Below, piece by piece: positions 8,825 through 17,649 of a stretch of 64,000 nucleotides of DNA. Position numbers and translations under genes: made by a program. Source of the DNA: Terrimonas sp. (lineage in GTDB: Bacteria; Bacteroidota; Bacteroidia; Chitinophagales; Chitinophagaceae). Location of the stretch: assembly GCF_003075435.1 (NCBI RefSeq), contig NZ_QCZJ01000015.1:1-64000 (forward strand). The letters run 5' to 3'. Under the pieces are notes generated by a model, which ran no database searches, was not told the origin of the DNA, and was given only the letters and a program-made list of their open reading frames with translations. Each line of letters opens with the position of its first letter. Position 1 is the stretch's first letter.

Positions 8825-10069
8825 CTACACCTTTTTAAACACAGATGTTGCCGTATGCCCGCCGAAACCGAATGTATTGTTTACAACATAGTTTACCGGC
8901 TTTTGCACAGATTCATCAATAACAATATTCATACCCTCAGGTATTTTTTCATCAAGCTCGGTTGTGTTAATTGTTGCAGGAATAATATTGTTTTTAATAG
9001 ATAAAACGCTGATGATACTTTCAATGGCACCTGCGCCACCCAGTAAATGCCCTGTCATTGATTTGGTAGCACTAACGGCAACGGGTAGTTGTCCGAAAAC
9101 TTTTTTTATGCCCTGGAGCTCACCGATATCTCCGAGGCCTGTTGAAGTAGCATGCGCATTGATATAATCAATTTTATCAGGAGTAATTTTTGCATCTGCC
9201 AGGGCTTTGCTTATGCCCAATGAAGCGCCAAGTCCATCCGGAGGGGTGCCGGTTAAATGATAGGCATCTGCCGCCATGCCGCCGCCAATCAATTCCGCGT
9301 AAATATTTGCACCTCTTTTTACGGCATGTTCCCATTCTTCCAGTATAAGCGCAGCGCCACCCTCACCAATAACAAAACCATCGCGGGTTTTATCAAAAGG
9401 ACGTGAGGCCGTAAGATAATGTTCATTGTTTTTTGATAATGCCTGTGCTGCTCCGAAACCACCTACTGAAGCAGGCGTAATACCGGCCTCGGAACCACCT
9501 GCAACCATAATGGTTGCCTTACCCAAACGTATAGTATCAAATGCACTGATGATGCCGGTATTGGAAGATGCGCAGGCAGATACAGTACAATAATTCGGGC
9601 CGTGCAGCTTATGCCGTATTGATATCACTCCTGCCGCTATATCCACAATCATTTTTGGAATGAAAAAAGGATTGAATCTCGGCGTGCCATCACCCATATA
9701 ATATTCTTTTACCTGCTCTTCAAAAGTAGCCATACCCCCATTGCCAGACGCCCAGATAACCCCAACCTCGTAACGTTCACTTTCAGGCATATTTACAAAA
9801 TCCAATCCTGAATCTTTTATTGCCTGGTCGCTTGCAGCAATGGCGTATTGCGTAAACAAGTCATATTTCTTAAGCTCTTTTTTATCTATATATGCTTCTG
9901 CATTAAAATCTTTTACCTCGCAGGCAAAACGTGTTTTAAATTTTGAAGCATCAAACTTTGTGATGGGACCGGCGCCGCTTTTTCCTGAAATTATATTTTG
10001 CCAGAAACTATTTACTGAATTTCCCAGCGGGCTTATAACTCCAAGTCCTGTAATAGCTACTCTTTTCAT
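8825..10069 (-). CDS. fabF: 3-oxoacyl-ACP synthase II (KAS II)
   Basis: 414 residues starting MKRVAITGLGVISPLGNSV. It condenses malonyl-ACP with acyl-ACP in fatty-acid elongation in the cytoplasm. The Cys-His-His triad is visible: Cys166 in TVSACASSNTG, His in NAHATSTGLGD, and His in KSMTGHLLGGAGA. GFGGHTATSVF near the end is also canonical. The open frame extends 25 codons upstream, but the internal ATG at 10069 gives the family N-terminus. No acpP gene is adjacent, so this is a stand-alone copy, possibly one of several in the genome. It is transcribed divergently from the gene at 10186. Confidence 0.96.
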   Translation of the reverse strand: MKRVAITGLGVISPLGNSVNSFWQNIISGKSGAGPITKFDASKFKTRFACEVKDFNAEAYIDKKELKKYDLFTQYAIAASDQAIKDSGLDFVNMPESERYEVGVIWASGNGGMATFEEQVKEYYMGDGTPRFNPFFIPKMIVDIAAGVISIRHKLHGPNYCTVSACASSNTGIISAFDTIRLGKATIMVAGGSEAGITPASVGGFGAAQALSKNNEHYLTASRPFDKTRDGFVIGEGGAALILEEWEHAVKRGANIYAELIGGGMAADAYHLTGTPPDGLGASLGISKALADAKITPDKIDYINAHATSTGLGDIGELQGIKKVFGQLPVAVSATKSMTGHLLGGAGAIESIISVLSIKNNIIPATINTTELDEKIPEGMNIVIDESVQKPVNYVVNNTFGFGGHTATSVFKKV

Positions 10070-10185
10070 TGATATGTTTTTATACGGCTGCAATAATATT
10101 CCTAAATAATGTATCCACCAATTTATGCTGGCCGCCGGTATCAAAAAAAATTCTATCTTGACCTCTTCATTGAAATATAATTGTT

Positions 10186-10731
10186 ATGGAACAAACGGTA
10201 TTAGGTATAGGAACAAGACTGCAGCACACGCAATTTGGCCCCGGCGTAATAGTGGGAGTTAAATATGCAACCTATATAATTTCGTTTATACACCACGGTA
10301 TAAAAGAGATTGATAAAACAGACCAGCAGCTTGATGAAATAATTGCCGAAAATGTAAGCGCCGAGATAGAAACGGTTTCGGATACGGAAAAATCTTTGCT
10401 GAAAATTTTGCGTTTATGGGGAGGCATTACGGAAAATGTTCCTTTAGGCGACAGGTGGATAGGCGGCGCAATGGTATTGCAGCCTTCTGATCCCTCATTA
10501 AAACCCAAAGAAGTGCCGATTGATGTTTTCTTTCACAAAATAGTAATGCTGCGCGACAGGATAAGGGTGCTTGAACAACAAATTAATGCCCACAAAAAAT
10601 TGACTGATGAAGACAAGGTGAACCTGCAGCAGTATATTACAAGGATATATGGTTCGCTTACTACATTTAATGTGTTGTTCAAAAATAAGGAGCAATGGTT
10701 TATTGGTGAGAAAGGAAGTAAAGAAGATTAA
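10186..10731 (+). CDS. Conserved protein with UvrD-tail-like N-terminus
   Basis: 181 residues, no signal peptide. The first 45 residues (GTRLQHTQFGPGVIVGVKY, then ISFIHHGIKEID) resemble the Tudor-like module at the C-terminus of UvrD/PcrA helicases (HxxFGxGxV...F...GxKxL), which binds RNA polymerase in that family. The rest is helical and charged, with LEQQINAHKKLTDEDKVNLQQYITRIYGSL probably forming a coiled coil. I know of no defined function. The resemblance is a motif-level inference. A role in contacting transcription or nucleic-acid machinery is possible. It is transcribed divergently from fabF, with 116 bases between the starts. Confidence 0.75.
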   Translation: MEQTVLGIGTRLQHTQFGPGVIVGVKYATYIISFIHHGIKEIDKTDQQLDEIIAENVSAEIETVSDTEKSLLKILRLWGGITENVPLGDRWIGGAMVLQPSDPSLKPKEVPIDVFFHKIVMLRDRIRVLEQQINAHKKLTDEDKVNLQQYITRIYGSLTTFNVLFKNKEQWFIGEKGSKED

Positions 10732-10840
10732 TAATATAATCGTGAGAGGTAAAACGAGAAAGGTGAAATGAGCTTTCACATTTCACGACTGTCCTCTCTC
10801 TTCTCACATAACCCCTATTGATTAAAATAATGCTGTAATT

Positions 10841-12025
10841 ATGAGACTGTATATCTGTATCGCTGTTTGTTGTATTACACTATTTGCAAAGGCACAAAAC
10901 TATAAAACTGTGCATAAGCAGGCCATAGTGGTAGATACACATAACGATATCCTTTCTACTTCAGTTGAAAAAAAGCTGAAGATTGATGGAAACCTGCTTG
11001 GAAGAACGCATTCGGATATAGAGAGGTTTAAAAAAGGAGGGATTGATGTTCAGGTATTTTCCATTTTCTGTGATGAAACTTTTGGCAAAGGCACGGCTTT
11101 TAGGTTTGCCAACCGGGAAATAGATTCATTATATACTATTGCAGCAAGAAATCCCGGCAGAGTGATGATGGTTTCTACACCTGCAGAATTGGAGCAGGCT
11201 GTTGAACAAGAAAAACTGGCTTGCATGATTGGCGTGGAAGGCGGGCATATGATAGAAGACCGGCTGGATTATCTTGACAGCTTATTTAAAAGGGGAGCAA
11301 GATATCTTACACTCACCTGGAATAATTCTACTGACTGGGCAACTTCTGCAAAAGATGAAAGCGCAGCACAGAAAGCAGGCAAACCATTGCCGCATGCAGG
11401 ACTGAATGATTTTGGCAAAACTGTTGTGAAAAAAATGAATGATTTAGGAATGATGGTTGATCTCTCCCATGTAGGCGTTCAAACATTTTGGGATGCTATA
11501 CAAACCACCTCAAAGCCGGTTATTCTTTCTCACAGTAGTGTATACAAATTATGCCCCGTACCAAGAAATGTAACAGATGAACAAATAAAAGCTGTTGCTA
11601 AAAACGGCGGTGTAATACAGGTGAATTTTTATTCAGGATTTTTAGACAGTAATTATCTTAACAGGCGAAAAGCGCTTTTTGCGAGTCACCGTGCTGAAAT
11701 GGATTCTTTAAAGAACCTGAATAAAGGAGAGTATGAAATAGGCGACTGGCTTGCGCAGAAGTACAGAAAAGATATGGAAAAGATCCGTCCTCCGTTTTCT
11801 TCCATTATTGATCATATAGATTATATAGTAAAGCTGGTTGGGGTTGATTATGTAGGCATTGGTGCAGATATGGATGGCGTTGAATCATTACCCAAAGACA
11901 TAAATGGCATTCAGGATTTTCCGAAGATCACGAAGGCATTGCTTGCAAAAGGATATTCGGTAGATGACGTTAATAAGATTATGGGAGGAAATTTCATCCG
12001 GGTGTTTAAGGCGAACAGTAAATAG
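10841..12025 (+). CDS. Membrane dipeptidase, peptidase family M19
   Basis: 394 residues with a signal peptide (MRLYICIAVCCITLFAKAQ). Renal-dipeptidase-type zinc hydrolase that cleaves dipeptides. Metal-site motifs in order are DTHND (32-36), EGGHMIE (about 133-139), MVDLSHVG and ILSHSSV. RNVTDEQIKAVAKNGGVIQVNF follows, then VGIGADMDGV near the end. All expected ligands seem present, so it should be active in the periplasm. It is longer than minimal M19 enzymes because of an insertion (FLDSNYLNRRKALFASH) seen in many Bacteroidetes versions. It is a single gene, preceded by a 110-base gap of short-word repeats and followed by another such tract. Confidence 0.93.
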   Translation: MRLYICIAVCCITLFAKAQNYKTVHKQAIVVDTHNDILSTSVEKKLKIDGNLLGRTHSDIERFKKGGIDVQVFSIFCDETFGKGTAFRFANREIDSLYTIAARNPGRVMMVSTPAELEQAVEQEKLACMIGVEGGHMIEDRLDYLDSLFKRGARYLTLTWNNSTDWATSAKDESAAQKAGKPLPHAGLNDFGKTVVKKMNDLGMMVDLSHVGVQTFWDAIQTTSKPVILSHSSVYKLCPVPRNVTDEQIKAVAKNGGVIQVNFYSGFLDSNYLNRRKALFASHRAEMDSLKNLNKGEYEIGDWLAQKYRKDMEKIRPPFSSIIDHIDYIVKLVGVDYVGIGADMDGVESLPKDINGIQDFPKITKALLAKGYSVDDVNKIMGGNFIRVFKANSK

Positions 12026-12068
12026 CTGATAGCTTTCAGTCGTCAGCAATGGGCAGCAAGGGCATACT
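12024..12068. repeat. Intergenic short-word tract
   Basis: AGCTGATAGCTTTCAGTCG and CAGCAATGGGCAGCAAGG follow the M19 stop codon and run to the convergent YciO gene. They are of the same type as the tract at 8764-8824. No gene. Confidence 0.4.
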
Positions 12069-12070
12069 TA

Positions 12071-12691
12071 TCACTTGCTACTTTCATCTTCCCATTCTCC
12101 CAATCCTTTTCTGGTAAGTATTGGCTCATCCCCGGTACAATCAATGATGGTTGAAGGAGTCATTCCGCCTATACCGCCATCAATAACAATATCTACCAGC
12201 TTATTAAAATTCGCTTCCATCAATTCGGGGTCAGTATATTCCTCAACCATTTCACCTGGTAAAGTTGTACTTAATATCGGGTGTCCTAATTCTTTCACAA
12301 TTGTTCTTGCAATAGTGTTATCAGGCACTCTTATACCAACTGTATTTTTTTTGCTTTTTAAAATTTTAGGAACTTCTTTGCTGGAAGGCAGGATAAAAGT
12401 ATAAGGGCCTGGCAAATGATTTTTCAATAACCGATATAAAGAGGTTGATATACTTTTTGTGTATGTACTTAAATCACTGAGGTCGTAGCACACAAAAGAA
12501 AAGTTAGCCTTATCCGGATTGATATTTTTTATTCGTGCAATACGTTCAATGGCTTTGTGCTGGAAGATATCACAACCCAAACCATATAGGGTATCGGTAG
12601 GATAAATGATTATGCCACCCGATTGCAAACATTCAACAATCGTTTTTATTTGCCTGGGTTGCGGATCAACAGGATGTAGGTGTAAAAGCAT
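12071..12691 (-). CDS. Sua5/YciO/YrdC-type threonylcarbamoyl-AMP synthase family protein
   Basis: 206 residues. I start at MLLHLHPVDPQPRQIKTIVE because this matches the E. coli YciO N-terminus (IHPDNPQxR). The YrdC fold motifs are GGIIIYPTDTLYGLGCDIF, RIARIKNIN (the usual KRP replaced by NIN), LPGPYTFILPSSK, TVGIRVPDN, PILSTTLPG and STIIDCTG. YrdC/Sua5 make threonylcarbamoyl-AMP for tRNA t6A. YciO is a paralogue with weak activity. The KxR-K-R region is changed, which favours YciO over TsaC. It lies 69 bases after the radical SAM gene and is probably cotranscribed with it. Confidence 0.85.
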   Translation of the reverse strand: MLLHLHPVDPQPRQIKTIVECLQSGGIIIYPTDTLYGLGCDIFQHKAIERIARIKNINPDKANFSFVCYDLSDLSTYTKSISTSLYRLLKNHLPGPYTFILPSSKEVPKILKSKKNTVGIRVPDNTIARTIVKELGHPILSTTLPGEMVEEYTDPELMEANFNKLVDIVIDGGIGGMTPSTIIDCTGDEPILTRKGLGEWEDESSK

Positions 12692-12760
12692 GCATTGTTT
12701 TTGTGAATGAGTGAACAGGCAATAATCATTAGTGAATTGGTTTTCCGCCAAGCTTGATCT

Positions 12761-13792
12761 TTAGTCATTCCACACCTTTGTGCCTTCACTGCAATTGGCG
12801 CAGATATCGATGTTTTTTCTGCTTTCCATTAGCTCACGGCGGAATTGTTTATAATTATCGTTATGCCATATTTCTTTAAAAGATTGCATTTTCAGGTTAC
12901 CGAGCCTGTGCATCGCATCTTTATCAAAGCAACAGGGCACTACCATCCCATCCCATGTAATTACATTTGCGTGCCAAAGTTTCCAGCAATGATTATTTAA
13001 TTTATTTTTTACAGCATATTCACCCGTACTGTTTTTCCGGTAGCGGCTGTATTTATCAATAGTAGGAATAAGATTATTCGGGTCATTCTCATAATCATAC
13101 ACCTGCGCGGTTTTAAACCATACATCATCCACACCTATTTCCTTTGCCAGTTGCTTTACTTCTTCCACCTGGTGCTCATTAGGTTTTACCACTAAAAACT
13201 GAAATATGATAAACGGTGTTTTACTCCTAAGCGCTTTTTTCCATTTTACAATTTTCGTTGCCCCTTCCAGCACTTTGTCGAGCCTCCCACCTCTCCTGTA
13301 TTGCTGGTACACCTCCTGTGTTGTGCCGTCAATAGAAATGATCAGCCTGTCGAGCCCGCTTTCCACTGTTTTTTTTGCATTAATATCATTCAGGTAATGT
13401 GCGTTGGTTGATGTAGCCGTATATATTTTTTTATCCGCGGCATAGCGTACCATATCTAAAAAATCCGGGTTCAGGTATGGCTCCCCCTGGAAATAGAAAA
13501 TAAGATATAGCAACTCTTTATGTATATCATCAATAGTTTGCCGGAAAAAATCTTTCTTCAGCATACCGGTAGGCCGTGAAAAGCTCCTTAACCCACTCGG
13601 GCATTCGGGGCAGCGCAGGTTACAGGATGTTGTTGGCTCAAATGAAATAGAAACAGGATAACCCCATTGCACCGGTTTATTTCGCCAACGGCTGATATGG
13701 TAGCTGCCAAAAACTTTTGCCGCATTCCACGCACGACGCACAGTAAACTTGGATAATAAATTCAGACTATCAGTATAATTGAACCGGGGCAT
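12761..13792 (-). CDS. Radical SAM/SPASM domain protein
   Basis: 343 residues, cytoplasmic. The SAM-cluster motif CNLRCPEC has Cys57, Cys61 and Cys64. A TIM-barrel core follows (YFQGEPYLNPDF, STNAHYLND, DRLIISIDGTTQEVYQQYRRGG). The SPASM region has NNHCWKLW, ITWDGMVVPCCFDKD and a final ICANCSEGTKVW for auxiliary Fe-S binding. Such enzymes modify peptides or act in cofactor and cell-envelope pathways. No precursor peptide gene is adjacent, so the substrate is unknown. A box TATCTTTA on the minus strand (plus 13797-13804) could be the -7 element. Probably cotranscribed with the YciO gene downstream. Confidence 0.9.
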   Translation of the reverse strand: MPRFNYTDSLNLLSKFTVRRAWNAAKVFGSYHISRWRNKPVQWGYPVSISFEPTTSCNLRCPECPSGLRSFSRPTGMLKKDFFRQTIDDIHKELLYLIFYFQGEPYLNPDFLDMVRYAADKKIYTATSTNAHYLNDINAKKTVESGLDRLIISIDGTTQEVYQQYRRGGRLDKVLEGATKIVKWKKALRSKTPFIIFQFLVVKPNEHQVEEVKQLAKEIGVDDVWFKTAQVYDYENDPNNLIPTIDKYSRYRKNSTGEYAVKNKLNNHCWKLWHANVITWDGMVVPCCFDKDAMHRLGNLKMQSFKEIWHNDNYKQFRRELMESRKNIDICANCSEGTKVWND

Positions 13793-13929
13793 ACTGTAAA
13801 GATAGCCCTAATCTGAAAAGATGATAAGGAAATATAAACACAGAGAGAAACAGCACTTTCAAAATTACAGTTTGGGAAAGCAAAGGCAATCAATAAATTT
13901 AGTATCCGGATATCTGCAAGAACAGGCAG

Positions 13930-14955
13930 TTAAAAGGAAGCATGCAGGTTAACTCCTACACCTGAGAAGGATATAGAGGGAATAATACTATACTCAATCC
14001 TGGGTTTCTTTTTGGAACTCAACCGTTGTATTTTTTCTGACCGCCTTTTTTCCAGGCGTCTTGTGCCCATTACCACACCATGCCCGATAACCGTACCCAG
14101 TAATCCACCGGCCACCATGTCGCTTACCCAATGCTGGTGAGCTCTGAGGCTCGAAAGAAAAACAATGGTTACAGCACTATAAGGTATCCAGTAATTATTA
14201 AACTCCATTGCTAACACCTTCGCAACAGCATAATAAGCAGTAGCATGAAAAGAAGGGAAAGATGTTGCATATCCTCCACCTTCGAAACGTATCGGTCGAA
14301 AATTAAAAAAATCATATGGATTTCTGCTGAATTCTTCTCCAAGGGGGTCATTGGGATTACTCAAAGTCAGATCAGGTCTTTGCCGGGCAAATATTGATTT
14401 TGCAACTATTTGGGTAATGATGTAAGAATAGGCCATCGCCTTAAAGGAATTAAGTGAAGCACGTTGACCTGTTTTATAATTAGCTGCCAGAGAACCGGCA
14501 TATAATGCACCCAAAGGATATGCCAAATACAAGTCAATGCCATATAACAAATTAACTCCTTTGATAAGTTTTACACTCGGCAGACTTGGAAGTTTATAGT
14601 CAATATACTTCTCTACAACATCCTGATGAAAGCGGGTAACCGGCTTGTCTGCCAGAATTAAAAGCCCTACACCAGCAGTATAGGCGACAGATCTTTTCCA
14701 ATGAACTGATACTTCTTTACCCATTTCCGAAAAATCGCCTGGCACACTTAACGCCAAATCTCTGAATACCTTTCCGGCTGTTTTAAAATGATTATCTTTT
14801 ACAGTTACATTATCCGGCACCGGTTTAACAATGCCTGAATCGGATATAGCTGCAGAAACTGTATCCGTAATTTGAGCAAACCCAACCTGATATACACATA
14901 AAAAACAACCGGTCAACGCCATAGCTTTGAAAATTCTCAAAATCATAATAAACAT
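13930..14955 (-). CDS. PAP2-family phosphatase with signal peptide
   Basis: 341 residues (338 if the second ATG is used). An N-terminal hydrophobic leader is followed by AQ. The membrane phosphatidic-acid-phosphatase signature is complete: KSIFARQRP (KxxxxxxRP), SFPSFHA (PSGH with Gly replaced by Phe), and SLRAHQHWVSD (SRxxxxxHxxxD with Leu between Ser and Arg). Substrates are typically lipid phosphates such as undecaprenyl pyrophosphate or PGP. After the domain, a basic stretch (RRLEKRRSEKIQRLSSKKK) leads to a beta-like tail ending in VGVNLHASF, which looks like an outer-membrane strand. It stands alone. The 151-base gap upstream shows no gene. Confidence 0.87.
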   Translation of the reverse strand: MFIMILRIFKAMALTGCFLCVYQVGFAQITDTVSAAISDSGIVKPVPDNVTVKDNHFKTAGKVFRDLALSVPGDFSEMGKEVSVHWKRSVAYTAGVGLLILADKPVTRFHQDVVEKYIDYKLPSLPSVKLIKGVNLLYGIDLYLAYPLGALYAGSLAANYKTGQRASLNSFKAMAYSYIITQIVAKSIFARQRPDLTLSNPNDPLGEEFSRNPYDFFNFRPIRFEGGGYATSFPSFHATAYYAVAKVLAMEFNNYWIPYSAVTIVFLSSLRAHQHWVSDMVAGGLLGTVIGHGVVMGTRRLEKRRSEKIQRLSSKKKPRIEYSIIPSISFSGVGVNLHASF

Positions 14956-15106
14956 TTTAATAAAAACCTTTTTTGAGCAAGGGAATGGGATATAGCTTTA
15001 CAGCAACCGGATATTCATACAACAAATTAGAGGCAACAATCTGAATTTTAGTATGTTCTGTTTTACTAAGATACAATAAAAACCACTGAAAAAACTTTCT
15101 TCATAA

Positions 15107-17620
15107 TCAAAGATTAAGCAATCCTTCAATTGTAACCAATGCGTATTTTTTTCTTTTAAGATAACTGATCAGTTCCGGCAGCCTGTAATACATCTTATCC
15201 GTTCTTTTACTATCTGTGCCTATATGAAGTAATAATATAAATCCATTCAACCCTGAGACATGTGTTTGTTCGTACCGGAGAATAGACTGAAAAATGGTGT
15301 CTGATGAGCGATAGTTTTTCATCTCAGGTGTTGTATAATCCGCGTTGCTTAATGTACCGGTCGTAAAGTTGATGAGCTGACTGCCAAAGTGATTTGTCCA
15401 CACGGCTATACTGTCGTTATACCATTCATACGGGGGCATAAAATAATATGCATCTGTTGGTTTAATACCAAAAGAAGACATCGCTTCATAATTCTGCCCC
15501 AGGTCATTTGCAAAAATTTCTTGGGTCACCAGCAGGCTGTCTCTCTTTGTCCAGTCGCAATACAGTATATGTTTATCTGAATGAGGTCCTAAATAATGCC
15601 CGTTGGATTTTAATGTACGGATCATATTTTTAAATGCAGGGTTACGGTAAAAATTCCCTGTTAAGAAAAATGACGCGCTGACATTTTCCTGCTTCAATAC
15701 ATCTGCAATGTAAAAGCCGCCATCTGCAAACTCGTCGCCTGTAAAAACCAACGCTATTTTCTTTTGAGTGCTGTCGCCTTTTATCACCGCGCCATGATCA
15801 TAAGTAAATGCATTGGCAACAACCGGGGGTTTGGCATTTACTGGTTTAGTGGCGACTTTTTTTTTACTTCCTTCTGCCTCCTTTGCCGCCAGCAGGTATA
15901 TTAATGTTGCCGTGCCGTCCATGGTTGGTTCGTTGGTACTGAAATCGCCGGCATCATCATGATATACTGCAAGGTCGCTTTGAAATTCCGCGTATTCATC
16001 GGCATCATACAAAGTAATACCTATTAAATTATTGAAGATGCTTCCTTTTACAGGACCATCCACCAATCCACCATCTGTTGGGTACTTACCAATTTTCAAC
16101 AAAGAAGCATGAGGGTCAACAGGCGTATCGCCCCGGGATGGTAACCCATATACCATGCTTGTGCCCCAGGGATTACAACCAAACAGCCAATCAAAGTTTG
16201 CCTGTTCAAGAGACGCATAGGTATCATCGCCACTCATTTGCCTGTACCAGTAACATTGTATAGCAAATGCTGTAGTAAAATTATTGCTGCACCATATAAA
16301 AGGGATTCCCCGGTAAAAAGCATTTTGTTCTGCTCTTTTCCAAATGATCTCAATACCTTGTTTGTAGAAGTTTATCAATGCCTGTTTCTCTTTGCCACTT
16401 ATTTTTTTTGAAAGCTCATAATGCCCCGCATTAATAAAAGGATACCATTGGTAATGTGCCGCTGTATCATCAATAAACCATTGTGTAACAGGTTCCTTTT
16501 GTGCCAGTTCAAAGGCATAATTGAGTTTGCTGTTGTCTTTAAGCATTGCCCCTGCCAGCTCCATATCATCCATCCAGTTTTCTTCACCATATATATAAGG
16601 CGCTTTTACAGAAGCGGTTTGTGTGTAGCCCGGCTTTTTTAAACCATAGGCAAATGCCGTAATGGCTTTTTGTGAAAGTAAAGAGGCAAATGACGCATCC
16701 TGCCGCCCATAGATTTCAGCGCCGAGTGAAAATGCACTGCTGAATTTTCCGGCAGTAGAAGATGTGCCTTTGGTAGTATTCATATATTTTCCCCTGATCT
16801 GCGGTTCGCCGCTTACAAAATATACAGGCCGTTCATAACCGCGGCCATATAATCGTTCATTTTGCGGCAAACGGAACCCAACATGATCCCTGTCGTCGCC
16901 AACCTGGTTAAACATCCAGTCGTCTTTGGGATGCATTTTCAACAGCCAGTCCAGGCCCCAGCGTACTTCATCCAATATATCAGGAATTTTATTTGCACCT
17001 TCGAGTCCGTTAGCAGCATACCCATCATTAAAAACACCGGGAAAATCGCGGTAAGCTGCCAGCATTTGATAAGTAGCATTAGCGGATGTGGTAACATATT
17101 GCAGGTAATCAGTTGCATCGTGCCAGCCACCTGCAACATTAATAAAGCTGCTGTCGGGCATTGGCCCGTACAGCGTGTAGCCATCACTGGTATGACAACT
17201 GTCTTTAATCGTTGGATTATACTTGCTGCGCTGCTGTCGCATATAGCGCAAACAAAAATCCGCGGAGCCTTTATAAACATCTTCGCCAATTTCAAACACA
17301 GGAGATTTTGCCTTACCTGCTTTTAAATAATATTTGCCGGGCTTTATGAAAGAAGAAAAATTTAACCGCACAGTTTCTGAAAACGGACCGTAAGTGCCGG
17401 ATGATTTGCCTGTGGTTGCACTATATACCGCTTTACCGGATTGATCATCAATAAGCTGCCATTTTTTATTATCCAGCTTTTCACTTTTGGTGCACCATAC
17501 CGCCACTTTAATGCCATTGGGTTTATAGCCAAGTTGATTGATGCGTATCCAGCTATCCTGGGCAAAGGCTGTATTCAATAGCAAAAGAAATATAAAGAAC
17601 AGGTAAGATTGTTTATGCAT
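15107..17620 (-). CDS. Glycoside hydrolase family 9 enzyme fused to a deacetylase-like domain
   Basis: 837 residues, secreted (signal MHKQSYLFFIFLLLLNTAFA). Residues 22-112 form the CelD_N Ig-like domain (IRINQLGYKPNGIKVAVW). Residues 115-580 are GH9, with GGWHDATDY (Asp168 and Asp171, catalytic base region), AGHYELS, and HDDAGDFSTNEPTMDG with probable acid Glu564. A linker rich in Lys, Pro and Ala (584-600) leads to a NodB/CE4-like fold at about 605-835. There the metal motif HSDKH (680-684) is recognisable, but the catalytic TFDDG block has become VFTGDEFADGG and RPPY is MPPY. GH9 enzymes cut beta-1,4-glucans or act on exo-glucosamine-type substrates. The fusion suggests processing of an acetylated beta-glycan. 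Whether the second domain is active is unclear. Confidence 0.9.
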   Translation of the reverse strand: MHKQSYLFFIFLLLLNTAFAQDSWIRINQLGYKPNGIKVAVWCTKSEKLDNKKWQLIDDQSGKAVYSATTGKSSGTYGPFSETVRLNFSSFIKPGKYYLKAGKAKSPVFEIGEDVYKGSADFCLRYMRQQRSKYNPTIKDSCHTSDGYTLYGPMPDSSFINVAGGWHDATDYLQYVTTSANATYQMLAAYRDFPGVFNDGYAANGLEGANKIPDILDEVRWGLDWLLKMHPKDDWMFNQVGDDRDHVGFRLPQNERLYGRGYERPVYFVSGEPQIRGKYMNTTKGTSSTAGKFSSAFSLGAEIYGRQDASFASLLSQKAITAFAYGLKKPGYTQTASVKAPYIYGEENWMDDMELAGAMLKDNSKLNYAFELAQKEPVTQWFIDDTAAHYQWYPFINAGHYELSKKISGKEKQALINFYKQGIEIIWKRAEQNAFYRGIPFIWCSNNFTTAFAIQCYWYRQMSGDDTYASLEQANFDWLFGCNPWGTSMVYGLPSRGDTPVDPHASLLKIGKYPTDGGLVDGPVKGSIFNNLIGITLYDADEYAEFQSDLAVYHDDAGDFSTNEPTMDGTATLIYLLAAKEAEGSKKKVATKPVNAKPPVVANAFTYDHGAVIKGDSTQKKIALVFTGDEFADGGFYIADVLKQENVSASFFLTGNFYRNPAFKNMIRTLKSNGHYLGPHSDKHILYCDWTKRDSLLVTQEIFANDLGQNYEAMSSFGIKPTDAYYFMPPYEWYNDSIAVWTNHFGSQLINFTTGTLSNADYTTPEMKNYRSSDTIFQSILRYEQTHVSGLNGFILLLHIGTDSKRTDKMYYRLPELISYLKRKKYALVTIEGLLNL

Positions 17621-17649
17621 TAATTGATTTGTTTAACTGGATATCTGAA

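Noticed and set aside
16862-17326. 154-residue plus-strand frame within the GH9 gene
   Set aside because: Antisense shadow of a well-supported coding region.
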